A stretch of 64,000 nt of DNA from Bactericera cockerelli (lineage: Eukaryota > Arthropoda > Insecta > Hemiptera > Triozidae). This document shows positions 62,001 to 64,000 of the stretch, piece by piece. Position 1 is the first letter of the stretch. Each line of letters begins with the position of its first letter. The notes beneath the pieces are model-generated. The model saw only the letters and a list, made by a program, of their open reading frames with translations, did no database searches and was not told the DNA's origin. The stretch lies in the NCBI GenBank assembly GCA_024516035.1, contig CM044967.1, forward strand, positions 9,179,413 to 9,243,412. Reading direction: 5' to 3'. A program made the position numbers and the translations under genes.

Positions 62001-63756
62001 TATGTGTGAACACGATAGATATCTCGAGAACGGTAAGAGCTAGAGATTTGATATGGAAGTTGATATTATATACCATAAGAACCACGAAACTTTTGGTTGA
62101 AATCAGCCGCACTCCGCGACGGCAGAGCCGCTAGGGCCGTTCCTTTAGACTGGTGAAAGATTTAAAAAGTTAAAGAACAAAATCTTCTTAAAATAAAAAA
62201 AGAATAGGTGTTTACTCAGATCATTTTTTTGGTATCTTTGAACTTTTTGGAACCTGGCTCCAAATTAAGGGTATTTGGGGTCCCGCTTGATGGGGGTTGT
62301 GACTTATCAAATCAAATGATTTTGAGGTGCTGATTACGAATTTGACATTGATTTTTAGCTAAATGTTACCGTTAAGTCACAAGTGGTGAACTTTGAATTC
62401 TCTTCGAGTGATAAGGAAATTCGTGTGGTGTCACACCAGTTTATTAATCTTCATTGAACTATTCAATAAGTGTTTTTATTATTATTAAATCAGCACATAT
62501 TCGACGTAGAAAAAGCTATTTTGATTACCTTGCTGGGGTCCAAAGGATTATCACTTAAATGTATTATAGGTCCAGGGTGCGTCTTCATACAACTGTGGAA
62601 AGTAGAAGAAGAAAAATCATTTATATCAATAATAATTAGGACTAAACAACAATGAATACGTTCAAAGTAATTCATTGTTTATTCATTGATCCCACCATTC
62701 CACCACCTTAATGGTGGGTAGCATCGACATAACGAGAACTAATCCTTATGCATCATATATCCAACCAACCATCATATTCCAATATCAATCTCGTAATGCC
62801 GCCACTGGTCGTTGCCCACTCTACAACTATCCCAAATTGACATCACGGGGCTAGGCTAGGGCCCGACATCCAAAGTACACAGCCGAAAAAATCCGACCCC
62901 GCCGGGATTCGAACTCGGGTCACCTGGAGGGCAAGCCGAGCCTGCTACCGGGCCAAGGTGACTACTCAGTCACAAACATTGGGAATATCAATAATAGGGC
63001 TTGAGTCTTAACACTCTTACGAAGCATATTATAGCCGTTCAGAACTGATAGAAACAATGTACCTATCATAACAGAAAGTGAGAAGTTGTACATCTAGTAC
63101 AACTTCTCACTTTTCTGTTATACTGATTAAAATAGAGAGGTTAGTTGATGCCATGGATACTCAGAACTATTACCTGCTGATGAGAGCAAATAAGCTCGAA
63201 ACAGCTGTCCAGGTATGTTTGATATTCATGTACATCTAGTACAACTTTCATATTTTCTGTTTATACTGATACTGTACTGATAAAAATATTTACCATTACA
63301 CGTACTTATTCGTAAGTACCTACTTAGAATAATCAATCGCTAAAGAATGTTTTCAATTGAAATCGTCAGTTTCCAATATTGCTAGAAATTTTTGGGGCCT
63401 CTTTTAGAAATAGACTGTAAAAACTAAAATTCATTGATTCCAAACTATCACAAATCACAAACACTAAGTAAAAATAGAGGAAGAAATACAAAGCAATGCA
63501 AATGATCAGTCTTCCAATAAATTAATGCAGCATAACTAAATTAGGTCATAACAAGGGTTTTTATTCTCTAAGAAAAAATATAAAACTAATGAACTATCAA
63601 TCCTCAGGTTCAACTACTTACACATCTATTGCTTTATTCCAGTTAATAATGTAACCAGATAGGGTGAAAGATTCAATGTTAACAACGTGGATATTGCCTT
63701 TTTCAGTTCCAACGTACAGCCATTTGCTCTGGAGTGGAAGATGGATGTAAGTGATT
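18256..63756 (-). CDS. tomosyn: Tomosyn (syntaxin-binding protein 5), 3' portion of the gene, 22 joined exons plus one alternative exon
   Basis: Tomosyn is a cytosolic decoy SNARE. Its R-SNARE coil binds syntaxin and SNAP-25 in place of synaptobrevin and so restrains vesicle priming and fusion. Joined exons, high to low coordinate: 63756-63622, 62592-62529, 61873-61666, 60460-60385, 59909-59755, 59327-59033, 58520-58442, 57640-57473, 56635-56489, 55946-55798, 55604-55412, 49541-48983, 32064-31948, 31194-31063, 30631-30518, 28920-28708, 27815-27707, 25271-25188, 23958-23905, 21857-21762, 21349-21225, 18527-18256. The sum is 3544 bases, or 1180 residues plus stop after one base that completes a codon from upstream. 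Seen: WD40-type strands through about residue 1050, a low-complexity linker (about 540-780), and an R-SNARE coil in the last 60 residues with no transmembrane segment. Close matches to human STXBP5 run throughout, such as QSKWLYVGTEKGN and QEPYAVVVLL. The N-terminus is outside the window. Confidence 0.95.
18654..19290 (-). mobile_element. Partial copy of the 9608-10950 element in the last intron
   Basis: An imperfect hairpin (arms 18654-18798 and 18891-19018, sharing CAGTAGGGACTGAT and AACATGTTTTTCGTT) is followed by a copy of the element's right arm (about 19062-19290, CTTCAATCTAACCTCGAAGG). The left arm and the nested B repeat are absent. Confidence 0.6.
19860..20290. repeat. Repeat with a 100-base hairpin in the last intron
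   Basis: The hairpin at about 20168-20270 pairs TCCGACATTGAAGGAAC with GTTCCTTCAATGTCGGA. The stretch at 19870-20055 carries diverged copies of the same words (GGAACCAAGGTCTGTCGTAAT) and of the 2597-2745 repeat. Confidence 0.5.
20291..21224. other. Remainder of the last tomosyn intron
   Basis: No gene. TACCCTGTAGAAATTTCGAT at about 20550 looks like one end of a MITE of the CAGGGT type without its partner. Confidence 0.35.
21225..21349 (-). CDS. tomosyn: Tomosyn exon (tail before the SNARE coil)
   Basis: It reads MSLSEMVGELFLPHEMPELP, then SFFQGLFGGGVRQLDREEL. Human has LQEMLGELFTPVETPEAPNR and GLFGGGAQSLDREELFGE. The acceptor is TTTTTTAG and the donor T|GTAAGT; phase 2 in, 1 out. Confidence 0.95.
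21762..21857 (-). CDS. tomosyn: Tomosyn exon (IARTFCFSNRGHGLYLCSPSE)
   Basis: It reads IARTFCFSNRGHGLYLCSPS, then EVQKFTVSSEF; human has RIARTFCFTNNGQALYLVSPTEIQRLT. The acceptor is TTTTCTAG and the donor AG|GTAAGA; phase 2 in and out. Confidence 0.95.
21858..23904. other. Tomosyn intron with (GA)n microsatellite
   Basis: An interrupted (AG)n tract of about 70 bases lies at 23356-23427; in the transcript it is (CU)n, a possible polypyrimidine-binding site. The long serine/leucine frames over it are artefacts of the repeat. CACGTACATGCATGTGCGACATGTGCGTG-like alternating sequence occurs at about 22000. Confidence 0.55.
23905..23958 (-). CDS. tomosyn: Tomosyn small exon, 54 bases
   Basis: It reads KFKRRKQRTINDDEQWLKR across its joints: a basic and acidic loop of 18 residues absent from human STXBP5. 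The acceptor is TTACATAG and the donor AG|GTACGC, a weak 5' splice site. It enters and leaves in phase 2, so skipping keeps the frame. Identity is inferred from splice sites, phase and position, since no family match is known to me. Confidence 0.75.
23959..25187. other. Tomosyn intron, no gene seen
   Basis: An ATACAGGATGAATTAGG block at about 24198 resembles a MITE end without a clear partner. Nothing else seen. Confidence 0.35.
25188..25271 (-). CDS. tomosyn: Tomosyn exon, in-frame 84-base exon
   Basis: It reads FQTHKQGIVDPMLSIWGQQM and FVNEDTD. The match is to insect tomosyns as I recall them; human STXBP5 has no equivalent here. It enters and leaves in phase 2, so it can be skipped without a frameshift. 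The acceptor is TTTCATAG (a second AG lies 7 bases on) and the donor GTAAGT. Confidence 0.85.
25475..26420 (+). mobile_element. Dispersed repeat family B, diverged copy
   Basis: It shares TTTTTGGACACATTGCAACC, GGTTCCATTTTAAATTGATC and ATATCTCATGATCAGTACAC-like blocks with 16741-17440. It is followed by a tRNA-SINE fragment (TCGGCCACGGTGACT, about 26416). Confidence 0.55.
27146..27368 (-). mobile_element. tRNA-derived SINE, copy 3
   Basis: On the minus strand it starts GTGCACTGGTAGTCAAGCGG, has the B box GGTTCGAATCCCACC and runs on through TTTGAGGGTCAGGTGGTAG to a tail. The same family is at 61005-61199 (full), 50427-50540 (body only) and 42575-42660 (inverted fragment). Confidence 0.75.
27707..27815 (-). 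CDS. tomosyn: Tomosyn exon (LPSLRMLIDLEFLPLADL)
   Basis: It reads DSVCVVCYLSNGRITAHSLP, then SLRMLIDLEFLPLADL. Human has ICLACFCANGHIMTFSLPSLRPLLDVYYLPL. The donor CAG|GTACTT departs from GTRAGT at +3 to +6, a weak site. Phase 1 in, 2 out. Confidence 0.94.
28113..28697 (+). mobile_element. Helentron-like non-autonomous element, copy A2
   Basis: It matches 15316-15955 along its length: start TCTGGTGTGACACCACACG, a GACA microsatellite at about 28566, and the terminal hairpin TACTTTCCTTAT-ATAATAAGGAAAGTA. It ends ten bases from the 5' splice junction of the tomosyn exon at 28708-28920, opposite in orientation to the gene. Confidence 0.6.
28708..28920 (-). CDS. tomosyn: Tomosyn exon (SEKQARVVALPSQNC)
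   Basis: It begins KTPTKSSPNNRMSPPLTGES and includes FVVAISEKQARVVALPSQNC; human has YAVICSEKQAKVISLPTQNC. The acceptor is TATTTTCAG and the donor GTGAGT; phase 1 in and out. A repeat copy (28113-28697) begins only ten bases past this exon's 5' splice junction. Confidence 0.95.
29040..29500. repeat. Interval bounded by GAGATTTCTCTCAC inverted/direct words
   Basis: TGAGATTTCTCTCACACTC at about 29051 and GTGAGAGATTTCTCTCACAA at about 29473 share a palindromic core; an ACAGGGTGCAAAAAATG block at about 29452 resembles a MITE end. Probably a degraded element. Confidence 0.35.
29740..30320 (+). mobile_element. Short interspersed repeat with GACA run and TGAGGTCGCTTCGCTC end
   Basis: It contains ATGGCCCCCATTTGGCCC, an ACAGACAGACAGAC run at about 30221 and ends CACTTAGTGAGGTCGCTTCG. 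The layout (structured 3' end, statements such as TTTCATCAATTTTGAAGAA before a GACA run) resembles the other GACA-bearing families here. No coding capacity. Confidence 0.4.
30518..30631 (-). CDS. tomosyn: Tomosyn exon (second propeller)
   Basis: It reads GTVFRLKGSILTLSFLDCNG, then ALIPSSYEVWRDEGREKQ; human has GTILRLKGAILRMAFLDTTG and PPAYEPWREH. The acceptor is GGCAACAG and the donor A|GTAAGT; phase 1 in and out. Confidence 0.95.
31063..31194 (-). CDS. tomosyn: Tomosyn exon (return to WD40 fold)
   Basis: It reads ESSNSFPTLWIGTSLGSVLT, then SVPSCGESRQTQPVTSSVSS; human has CLWVGTTLGTVLVIAL and GGEQRLLQPVIVSPSG. The acceptor is TTATCACAG and the donor GTAAGG; phase 1 in and out. Confidence 0.94.
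31948..32064 (-). CDS. tomosyn: Tomosyn exon (SRSRSSS motif)
   Basis: It reads KLDSSFSRSRSSSMSSLENI, then SDESIHCLLFGESYTKKS. Human has SFSRSRSSSVTSIDKESREA. This serine-rich motif is one of the most constant parts of the linker. The acceptor is TTCCTGTAG and the donor GTGAGC; 117 bases, phase 1 in and out. Confidence 0.95.
33034..33070. repeat. Solo palindrome of foldback termini
   Basis: AGTATGTCTCAGAAG is followed after two bases by CTTCTGAGACATACT. These are the outer ends of the 3212-4900 element joined with nothing between. Confidence 0.6.
33449..33480. repeat. Poly(T) tract
   Basis: About 29 T in a row in the plus strand within the long tomosyn intron, just after GATGGTGGGGTTTTCG. 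It may be the tail of an old retroposon in minus orientation. Confidence 0.5.
34301..34340. repeat. (CA)n microsatellite
   Basis: An imperfect CA repeat with ACAAACAAAC interruptions inside the long intron. The valine/cysteine-rich frame over it is an artefact. Confidence 0.6.
35558..35686. repeat. Short inverted-repeat element
   Basis: GGGCGAAATTAATAGAC at the left is mirrored by GTCTATTAATTTCGCCC at the right, about 95 bases apart, with an inner GTGCTAAGTCATCACTTAG. It looks like a small MITE. Confidence 0.55.
37943..38672 (+). mobile_element. Helentron-like non-autonomous element, diverged copy A4
   Basis: It keeps GGTGTGAATATATGTATTG then GACTTTCCTTATTCTTCCCG at the 5' side, CTCAACCAAAAGTTTTATGC and CAGACAGATGGACAATTG in the middle and an imperfect terminal hairpin (TTACTTTCTTAAT...GGAAAGTAAT). 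A hAT-like MITE is nested at 38511-38623. Confidence 0.5.
38511..38623. mobile_element. hAT-like MITE with G12/C10 core
   Basis: Termini ATGGGCGTAGCCAGG and CCTGGCTACGCCCAT are inverted repeats. GGCTACAT lies at both edges (38503-38510 and 38624-38631), an 8-base target-site duplication as in the hAT superfamily. The core has a run of 12 G, then CTG, then 10 C. Confidence 0.65.
38822..38848 (+). other. Potential G-quadruplex
   Basis: GGGGTGGGTGGGGTAGGGGG followed by AGGG gives more than four G-runs with loops of one or two bases. The G-rich strand is the template strand of tomosyn, so the transcript carries a C-rich tract about 1.4 kb past alternative exon B. Confidence 0.5.
40244..40505 (-). 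CDS. tomosyn: Tomosyn linker exon, alternative B (predicted mutually exclusive)
   Basis: A 262-base stretch, much richer in GC than its surroundings, open on the gene's strand. It begins MNGVCVSPTSAKQCATSLGQ, contains the basic RRSRSQGTQRTKFQR and ends DKLSTRQYSSFG. The best acceptor is CATCAAATAG at 40506-40507, and a second in-phase one lies a little downstream (AAACAG); the donor TTTG|GTAGTAC starts at 40243. It enters in phase 0 and leaves in phase 1, so it can replace exon 48983-49541. With it the in-window protein would be about 1081 residues. SNARE-linker resemblance is weak, so this rests on phase, composition and position. Confidence 0.75.
40655..41755 (+). mobile_element. Repeat element with TACTAGCGG start, (CA)n core and 187-base tandem units
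   Basis: It starts ACTAGCGGTTACACCCGCCG and ends CTTTCTTTTATAGATATAGA. The same start and end words flank the shorter copy at 63782-63989. Inside are a (CA)n tract and two and a fraction tandem units (41155-41341, 41342-41525, 41526-about 41600), each opening AATGTCATTTA. A (CATA)n run precedes the end. No reverse transcriptase is seen; type unknown. Confidence 0.6.
40690..41155. repeat. Long interrupted (CA)n microsatellite
   Basis: About 465 bases of CACACA with ACC and CCA interruptions. On the tomosyn transcript this is (UG)n, beginning about 185 bases upstream of alternative exon B. The cysteine/valine-rich frames over it are artefacts. Confidence 0.9.
42575..42660 (+). mobile_element. 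SINE fragment (27146 family)
   Basis: GTTGGTTCGAATCCCACCCAG (minus its last base) and CCTTCCACTAAAGAGTATTA match the 27146-27368 family in reverse order. Only the B box half and part of the tail remain. Confidence 0.5.
42897..43199 (-). other. Unrecognised 100-codon open frame in the long tomosyn intron
   Basis: The frame is on the gene's strand and has mixed, protein-like composition: it includes FNGGQRSSRPFSLNNPVHED, then PFPKTVEPHSQAYIFIIRHP and KRRAIEVLRLMSPYIYGRK. The opposite strand is also open for 46 codons from an ATG. I do not recognise the family. It could be a decayed transposon piece, a retrocopy fragment or an unused exon; splice sites of matching phase were not evident. Confidence 0.25.
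43200..47030. other. Intronic stretch, no gene seen
   Basis: Short tandem duplications only: a 20-base unit at about 44424-44460 (AACTGATTATATTTCC twice) and a 27-base unit at about 45395-45443 (GTAACATTTAATATCCAATA twice). A fragment at about 44010-44055 (CAATGGGACTTTCAGGTCTC) matches a SINE-tail type. Frames at 44972 and 46530 are not supported. Confidence 0.4.
48100..48238 (-). mobile_element. tRNA-derived SINE, copy 4
   Basis: On the minus strand it opens GTCACCGTGGCTGAATGGGT and carries a decayed B box (GGTTAAAATCC). The same head, better preserved, is at 62880-62966, and a fragment is at 26400-26430. Confidence 0.6.
48280..48500 (-). mobile_element. Dispersed repeat family B fragment
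   Basis: AAAATGGGACCATCTACAAT, AAGTGAAAAGTTAGAGTTCT and TACATACAAAATTGAATT blocks match family B in minus orientation. Confidence 0.5.
48983..49541 (-). CDS. tomosyn: Tomosyn linker exon, alternative A
   Basis: A 559-base exon with an acidic, serine-rich, disordered-looking product: it starts VIDKGFDTEDDSTSPDVEVP, includes the acidic patch MNNEEEEKETPDPDAEPEG and a basic KWKGFSFKKQLSRVDL, and ends FSNLMRKL. This is the hypervariable linker between the propellers and the SNARE coil, a region of alternative splicing and phosphorylation in tomosyns. The acceptor is TTTACAAG and the donor GTAAGT. It enters in phase 0 and leaves in phase 1, the same as the exon at 40244-40505, with which it cannot be combined without a frameshift. 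Confidence 0.93.
49542..50966. other. 5' part of the tomosyn intron upstream of exon A, with degraded repeats
   Basis: Reiterated words such as GGGTCTTTAGGGGCCCTAAA and AAGGGTCAAATAGGGCTAA suggest an old element at about 49840-50740, with a SINE body (50427-50540) inserted in it. No gene. Confidence 0.4.
50967..51742. mobile_element. Foldback MITE, about 370-base arms
   Basis: Arms about 50967-51337 and 51371-51742 are inverted copies: ACTTTAATCGATCTAGTCAA at the left, TTGATTAGATCGATTAAAAT (less one base) at the right. The right end has GTTTACCCTGTATG. The loop is about 33 bases. No coding capacity. Confidence 0.75.
51743..55411. other. Intronic stretch, no gene seen
   Basis: AT-rich. A TTTATTTATTG tandem occurs at about 53467-53512. 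Frames at 52037 and 53032 lack any recognisable domain. Confidence 0.35.
55412..55604 (-). CDS. tomosyn: Tomosyn exon (end of conserved blade, start of linker)
   Basis: It begins IAYGTDTSVVIVDMIQKCCV and continues STPDLYGSSDPYQRVPRSPK; it ends SERCRSPSSDQ. Human has LYGSNDPYRREPRSPRK and EDRCKSPTS. The donor CAG|GTAAGA is in phase 0 and is followed by a 5.9-kb intron. This is the last common exon before the alternative linker exons. Confidence 0.95.
55798..55946 (-). CDS. tomosyn: Tomosyn exon (second propeller)
   Basis: It begins GDYSWPVKVRSGIQKKPPGF and ends ITALILNSSYGL; human has SLKVKNSPLKQSPGYQTELV and ITSLAVNSSYGLV. The acceptor is AATTGCAG and the donor GTGAGT; phase 0 in, 2 out. Confidence 0.94.
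56151..56305. repeat. Tandem duplication, 78-base period
   Basis: CTAATCAGGCAGTATAAGTA begins at 56151 and again at 56229, each followed by a diverged ATGAATGTTTCAAAGTTTCT and CTTCGGCCACTAGCA. The same words (GGCAGTATAA) occur as tails at 5728 and, inverted, at 8330. Confidence 0.65.
56489..56635 (-). CDS. tomosyn: Tomosyn exon (interblade loop)
   Basis: It reads TLEIPLACESLLDLGDSEIS, then PDFEFASSRTATLMKTDF and TEVTNSSADKK. The equivalent stretch in human STXBP5 is a poorly conserved proline- and serine-rich loop, so identity here rests on phase (0 in, 0 out) and position. The acceptor is TGTTTCAG and the donor GTGAGC. Confidence 0.88.
56839..57106. mobile_element. piggyBac-like MITE with TTAA target duplication
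   Basis: TTAA at 56839-56842 and 57103-57106 flanks the inverted termini CACTTTCCGTGC and GCACGGAAAGTG. TTAA duplication is the hallmark of piggyBac insertion. The 260-base interior carries repeated GGTAACAC and GTGTTACC words arranged as small palindromes. It has no transposase and lies in a tomosyn intron. Confidence 0.75.
57473..57640 (-). CDS. tomosyn: Tomosyn exon (second half of the propeller array)
   Basis: It reads VFEKPRPRSVDDLEDDPFAV, then CPESRKLAVVGASSYVILFK; human has DEDPYAIQIISWCPESRMLCIAGVSAHVIIYRF. The acceptor is TTTCCAAAG and the donor GTAAGT; 56 codons, phase 0 at both ends. The antisense open frame here is a shadow. Confidence 0.94.
57965..58215. mobile_element. Family B and SINE fragments
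   Basis: GTGATTTAGTATAAAATCTC and TGTATACAATGTGAACC match the 3' part of family B; ATAATGCCGCAACTGGTTG and a CACGGTGAC end at about 58208 match the 62690-62966 SINE. Confidence 0.45.
58442..58520 (-). CDS. tomosyn: Tomosyn exon (WD40 blade, HADGSVKFWDAS)
   Basis: It reads GHADGSVKFWDASAGNLQVL and YKLKTAK, almost the same as human GHADGSVKFWDASAITLQVLYKLKTSK. The acceptor is TTTCCCAG and the donor AAG|GTAAAA; phase 2 in, 0 out. It is too short to stand out as an open frame but is unmistakable in translation. Confidence 0.95.
59033..59327 (-). CDS. tomosyn: Tomosyn exon (LLGL region)
   Basis: It reads EMQEPYAVVVLLHNDLVVLD, then ENPYPMDIHESPVTCCVYLA and FYSVGARGTSKRTGFSEKEW. This region is shared by tomosyn and Lgl proteins (the LLGL domain of lethal giant larvae relatives). 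The acceptor is TTCCCAG and the donor GTAAGA; phase 1 in, 2 out. It is the longest exon of the first propeller (295 bases). Confidence 0.95.
59755..59909 (-). CDS. tomosyn: Tomosyn exon (N-terminal propeller)
   Basis: It reads GEGFVIFSGGLTYDKAGRSP, then the conserved VMHNKTTTVLEMEHNVVDF and TLCESPYIC. Human has ILSGGLSYDTVGRRP and TAVLEMDYSIVDFLTLCE. The donor is GTAAGT; phase 2 in, 1 out. Confidence 0.95.
60385..60460 (-). CDS. tomosyn: Tomosyn exon (N-terminal propeller)
   Basis: It reads KTNKDGKLEQCKPIQKVEWK and ends HSRSG; human has CKPILKVEFKTTRSG. The acceptor is CTGTTACAG and the donor GTGAGT. It is 76 bases, phase 1 in and 2 out. Confidence 0.92.
61005..61199 (-). mobile_element. tRNA-derived SINE, copy 5
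   Basis: It is a full copy of the 27146-27368 family: head GTGCACTGGTAGTCAAGTGG on the minus strand, B box GGTTCGAATCCCACC, body and the GGTGGTTACCTTCC end. Confidence 0.75.
61289..61593 (+). mobile_element. tRNA-derived SINE, copy 6
   Basis: GATTAGCTCAAGGGTAAGG (A box) and GGGTTTGAATCC (B box) head a 230-base body (CCGTCAGAGGGAAGGCATAC) with an AATAATAATAAG tail. It is a different SINE body from copy 5, placed only 90 bases away. Confidence 0.7.
61666..61873 (-). CDS. tomosyn: Tomosyn exon (two WD40 blades)
   Basis: It begins LLLAYETGLVVHWDLKTKRA and includes WHYEGKQFLCSHTDGTISTW, a clear WD40 pair with the GH- and WD-like positions (GKQFLCSHTDG, ISTWAV). The acceptor is TTTTCAG and the donor GTAAGT, phase 0 in and 1 out. 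The neighbouring introns hold SINEs and a Helentron-like fragment. Confidence 0.94.
61984..62440 (-). mobile_element. Helentron-like non-autonomous element, truncated copy A3
   Basis: On the minus strand it opens CTGGTGTGACACCACACGAA and matches A1 and A2 to the GGACCAAT word; the terminal hairpin is missing. The GACA microsatellite is also lost. Confidence 0.55.
62529..62592 (-). CDS. tomosyn: Tomosyn exon (N-terminal propeller)
   Basis: It is a 64-base exon reading CMKTHPGPIIHLSDNPLDPSK, matching human SHPGPVVHISDNPMDEGK. The acceptor is TTCCACAG and the donor is AAG|GTAATC. It enters in phase 2 and leaves in phase 0. Confidence 0.92.
62690..62966 (-). mobile_element. tRNA-derived SINE, copy 7
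   Basis: Its minus-strand head has a B box GAGTTCGAATCCCGGCGGGG (about 62897-62915), and the body ends in CCACCATTAAGGTGGTGG. Related fragments are at about 3690-3960, 7305-7330 and 57690-57790 (CAAAGTACACAGCCGAAAA is shared). Confidence 0.65.
63067..63121. repeat. Short palindrome
   Basis: AACAGAAAGTGAGAAGTTGTA is mirrored, with a one-base indel, by TACAACTTCTCACTTTTCTG across a CATCTAG loop. The half TGTACATCTAGTACAACTTT recurs at about 63229. Confidence 0.6.
63622..63756 (-). CDS. tomosyn: Tomosyn exon, first in window (N-terminal propeller)
   Basis: It encodes ITYIHLPLQSKWLYVGTEKG and continues to NKAIDV, the strand that in human STXBP5 lies near residues 145-190. The acceptor is TTTACAG at 63757 and the donor GTAAGT begins at 63621. 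The first base completes an Arg codon (AG|A), so an upstream exon ending in phase 2 must exist beyond 64000. The exon ends in phase 2 and joins the next exon to read DVCMKTHPGP. Confidence 0.93.
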
Positions 63757-63781
63757 CTGTAAACAGAAAAACAAATATAAA

Positions 63782-63989
63782 GTACTAGCGGGCTGTCGCC
63801 CGCTTTGCGGGCCGAGGCATGGCCGTGAAAGCAAAAAATTTCGAAAAATCCCGTCTTATTGCACATCTAGACTATAAGACAAAGCTACCTACCAAATTTC
63901 AGCTTCCTAGGACTTACCAGTTCGGAGAAACAGTGATGAATCAGTGAGTCAGTCAGTCAGTGAGTGAAACTCTCTTTTATAGGTATAGA
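63782..63989 (+). mobile_element. Short TACTAGCGG repeat element
   Basis: It starts ACTAGCGGGCTGTCGCCCGC, carries a (CAGT)n run at about 63945-63962 and ends CTCTCTTTTATAGGTATAGA, the same borders as 40655-41755. It lies 26 bases upstream of the 3' splice site of the first tomosyn exon in the window. Confidence 0.6.
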
Positions 63990-64000
63990 TGGGTTCGTTT

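Noticed and set aside
1..64000. CRISPR arrays, operons and bacterial-type promoters
   Set aside because: The spliced gene, SINEs and microsatellites make this eukaryotic; no regular repeat-spacer array was seen.

Overview
The window looks like nuclear DNA of an insect: AT-rich, intron-rich and crowded with SINEs, MITEs, foldback elements and microsatellites. Repeats of the type TACTAGCGGGCTGTCGCCCGC and GTAGGTAGGTACC suggest a hemipteran, perhaps a planthopper, but that is a guess.

The one clear gene is on the minus strand. It is the insect tomosyn (STXBP5, syntaxin-binding protein 5), read from about 63756 down to the stop at 18256. I could place 22 constitutive coding exons; every junction has GT/AG borders and the codon phases agree across all of them. 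They encode 1180 residues: most of the double WD40 propeller, the variable serine-rich linker and a C-terminal R-SNARE coil ending in KKWYYF with no membrane anchor. The first coding exons (roughly 130-150 residues, judged from the human protein) lie to the right of the window. A 23rd exon (40244-40505) has the same phases (0 in, 1 out) as the linker exon at 48983-49541. Using both or neither puts a stop in frame, so exactly one must be used: a mutually exclusive pair like the one known at exon 13 of Drosophila tomosyn.

Region by region. 1-1320 is a near-perfect palindrome of two 640-base arms, each holding the 5' end of a small unknown spliced gene. 1321-18255 is gene-poor and repeat-rich (foldback elements at 3212-4900 and 9608-10950, SINEs, a Helentron-like element at 15316-15955). 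18256-63756 is tomosyn; its introns carry more copies of the same repeat families, a TTAA-flanked piggyBac-like MITE, a hAT-like MITE and a 0.46-kb (CA)n tract just upstream, in the direction of transcription, of the alternative exon. 63757-64000 is the next intron, mostly a short retroelement-like repeat.

Most other open frames of 60-120 codons are AT-rich or lie in repeats and are not called as genes. All product names rest on remembered family resemblance; no database search was run.
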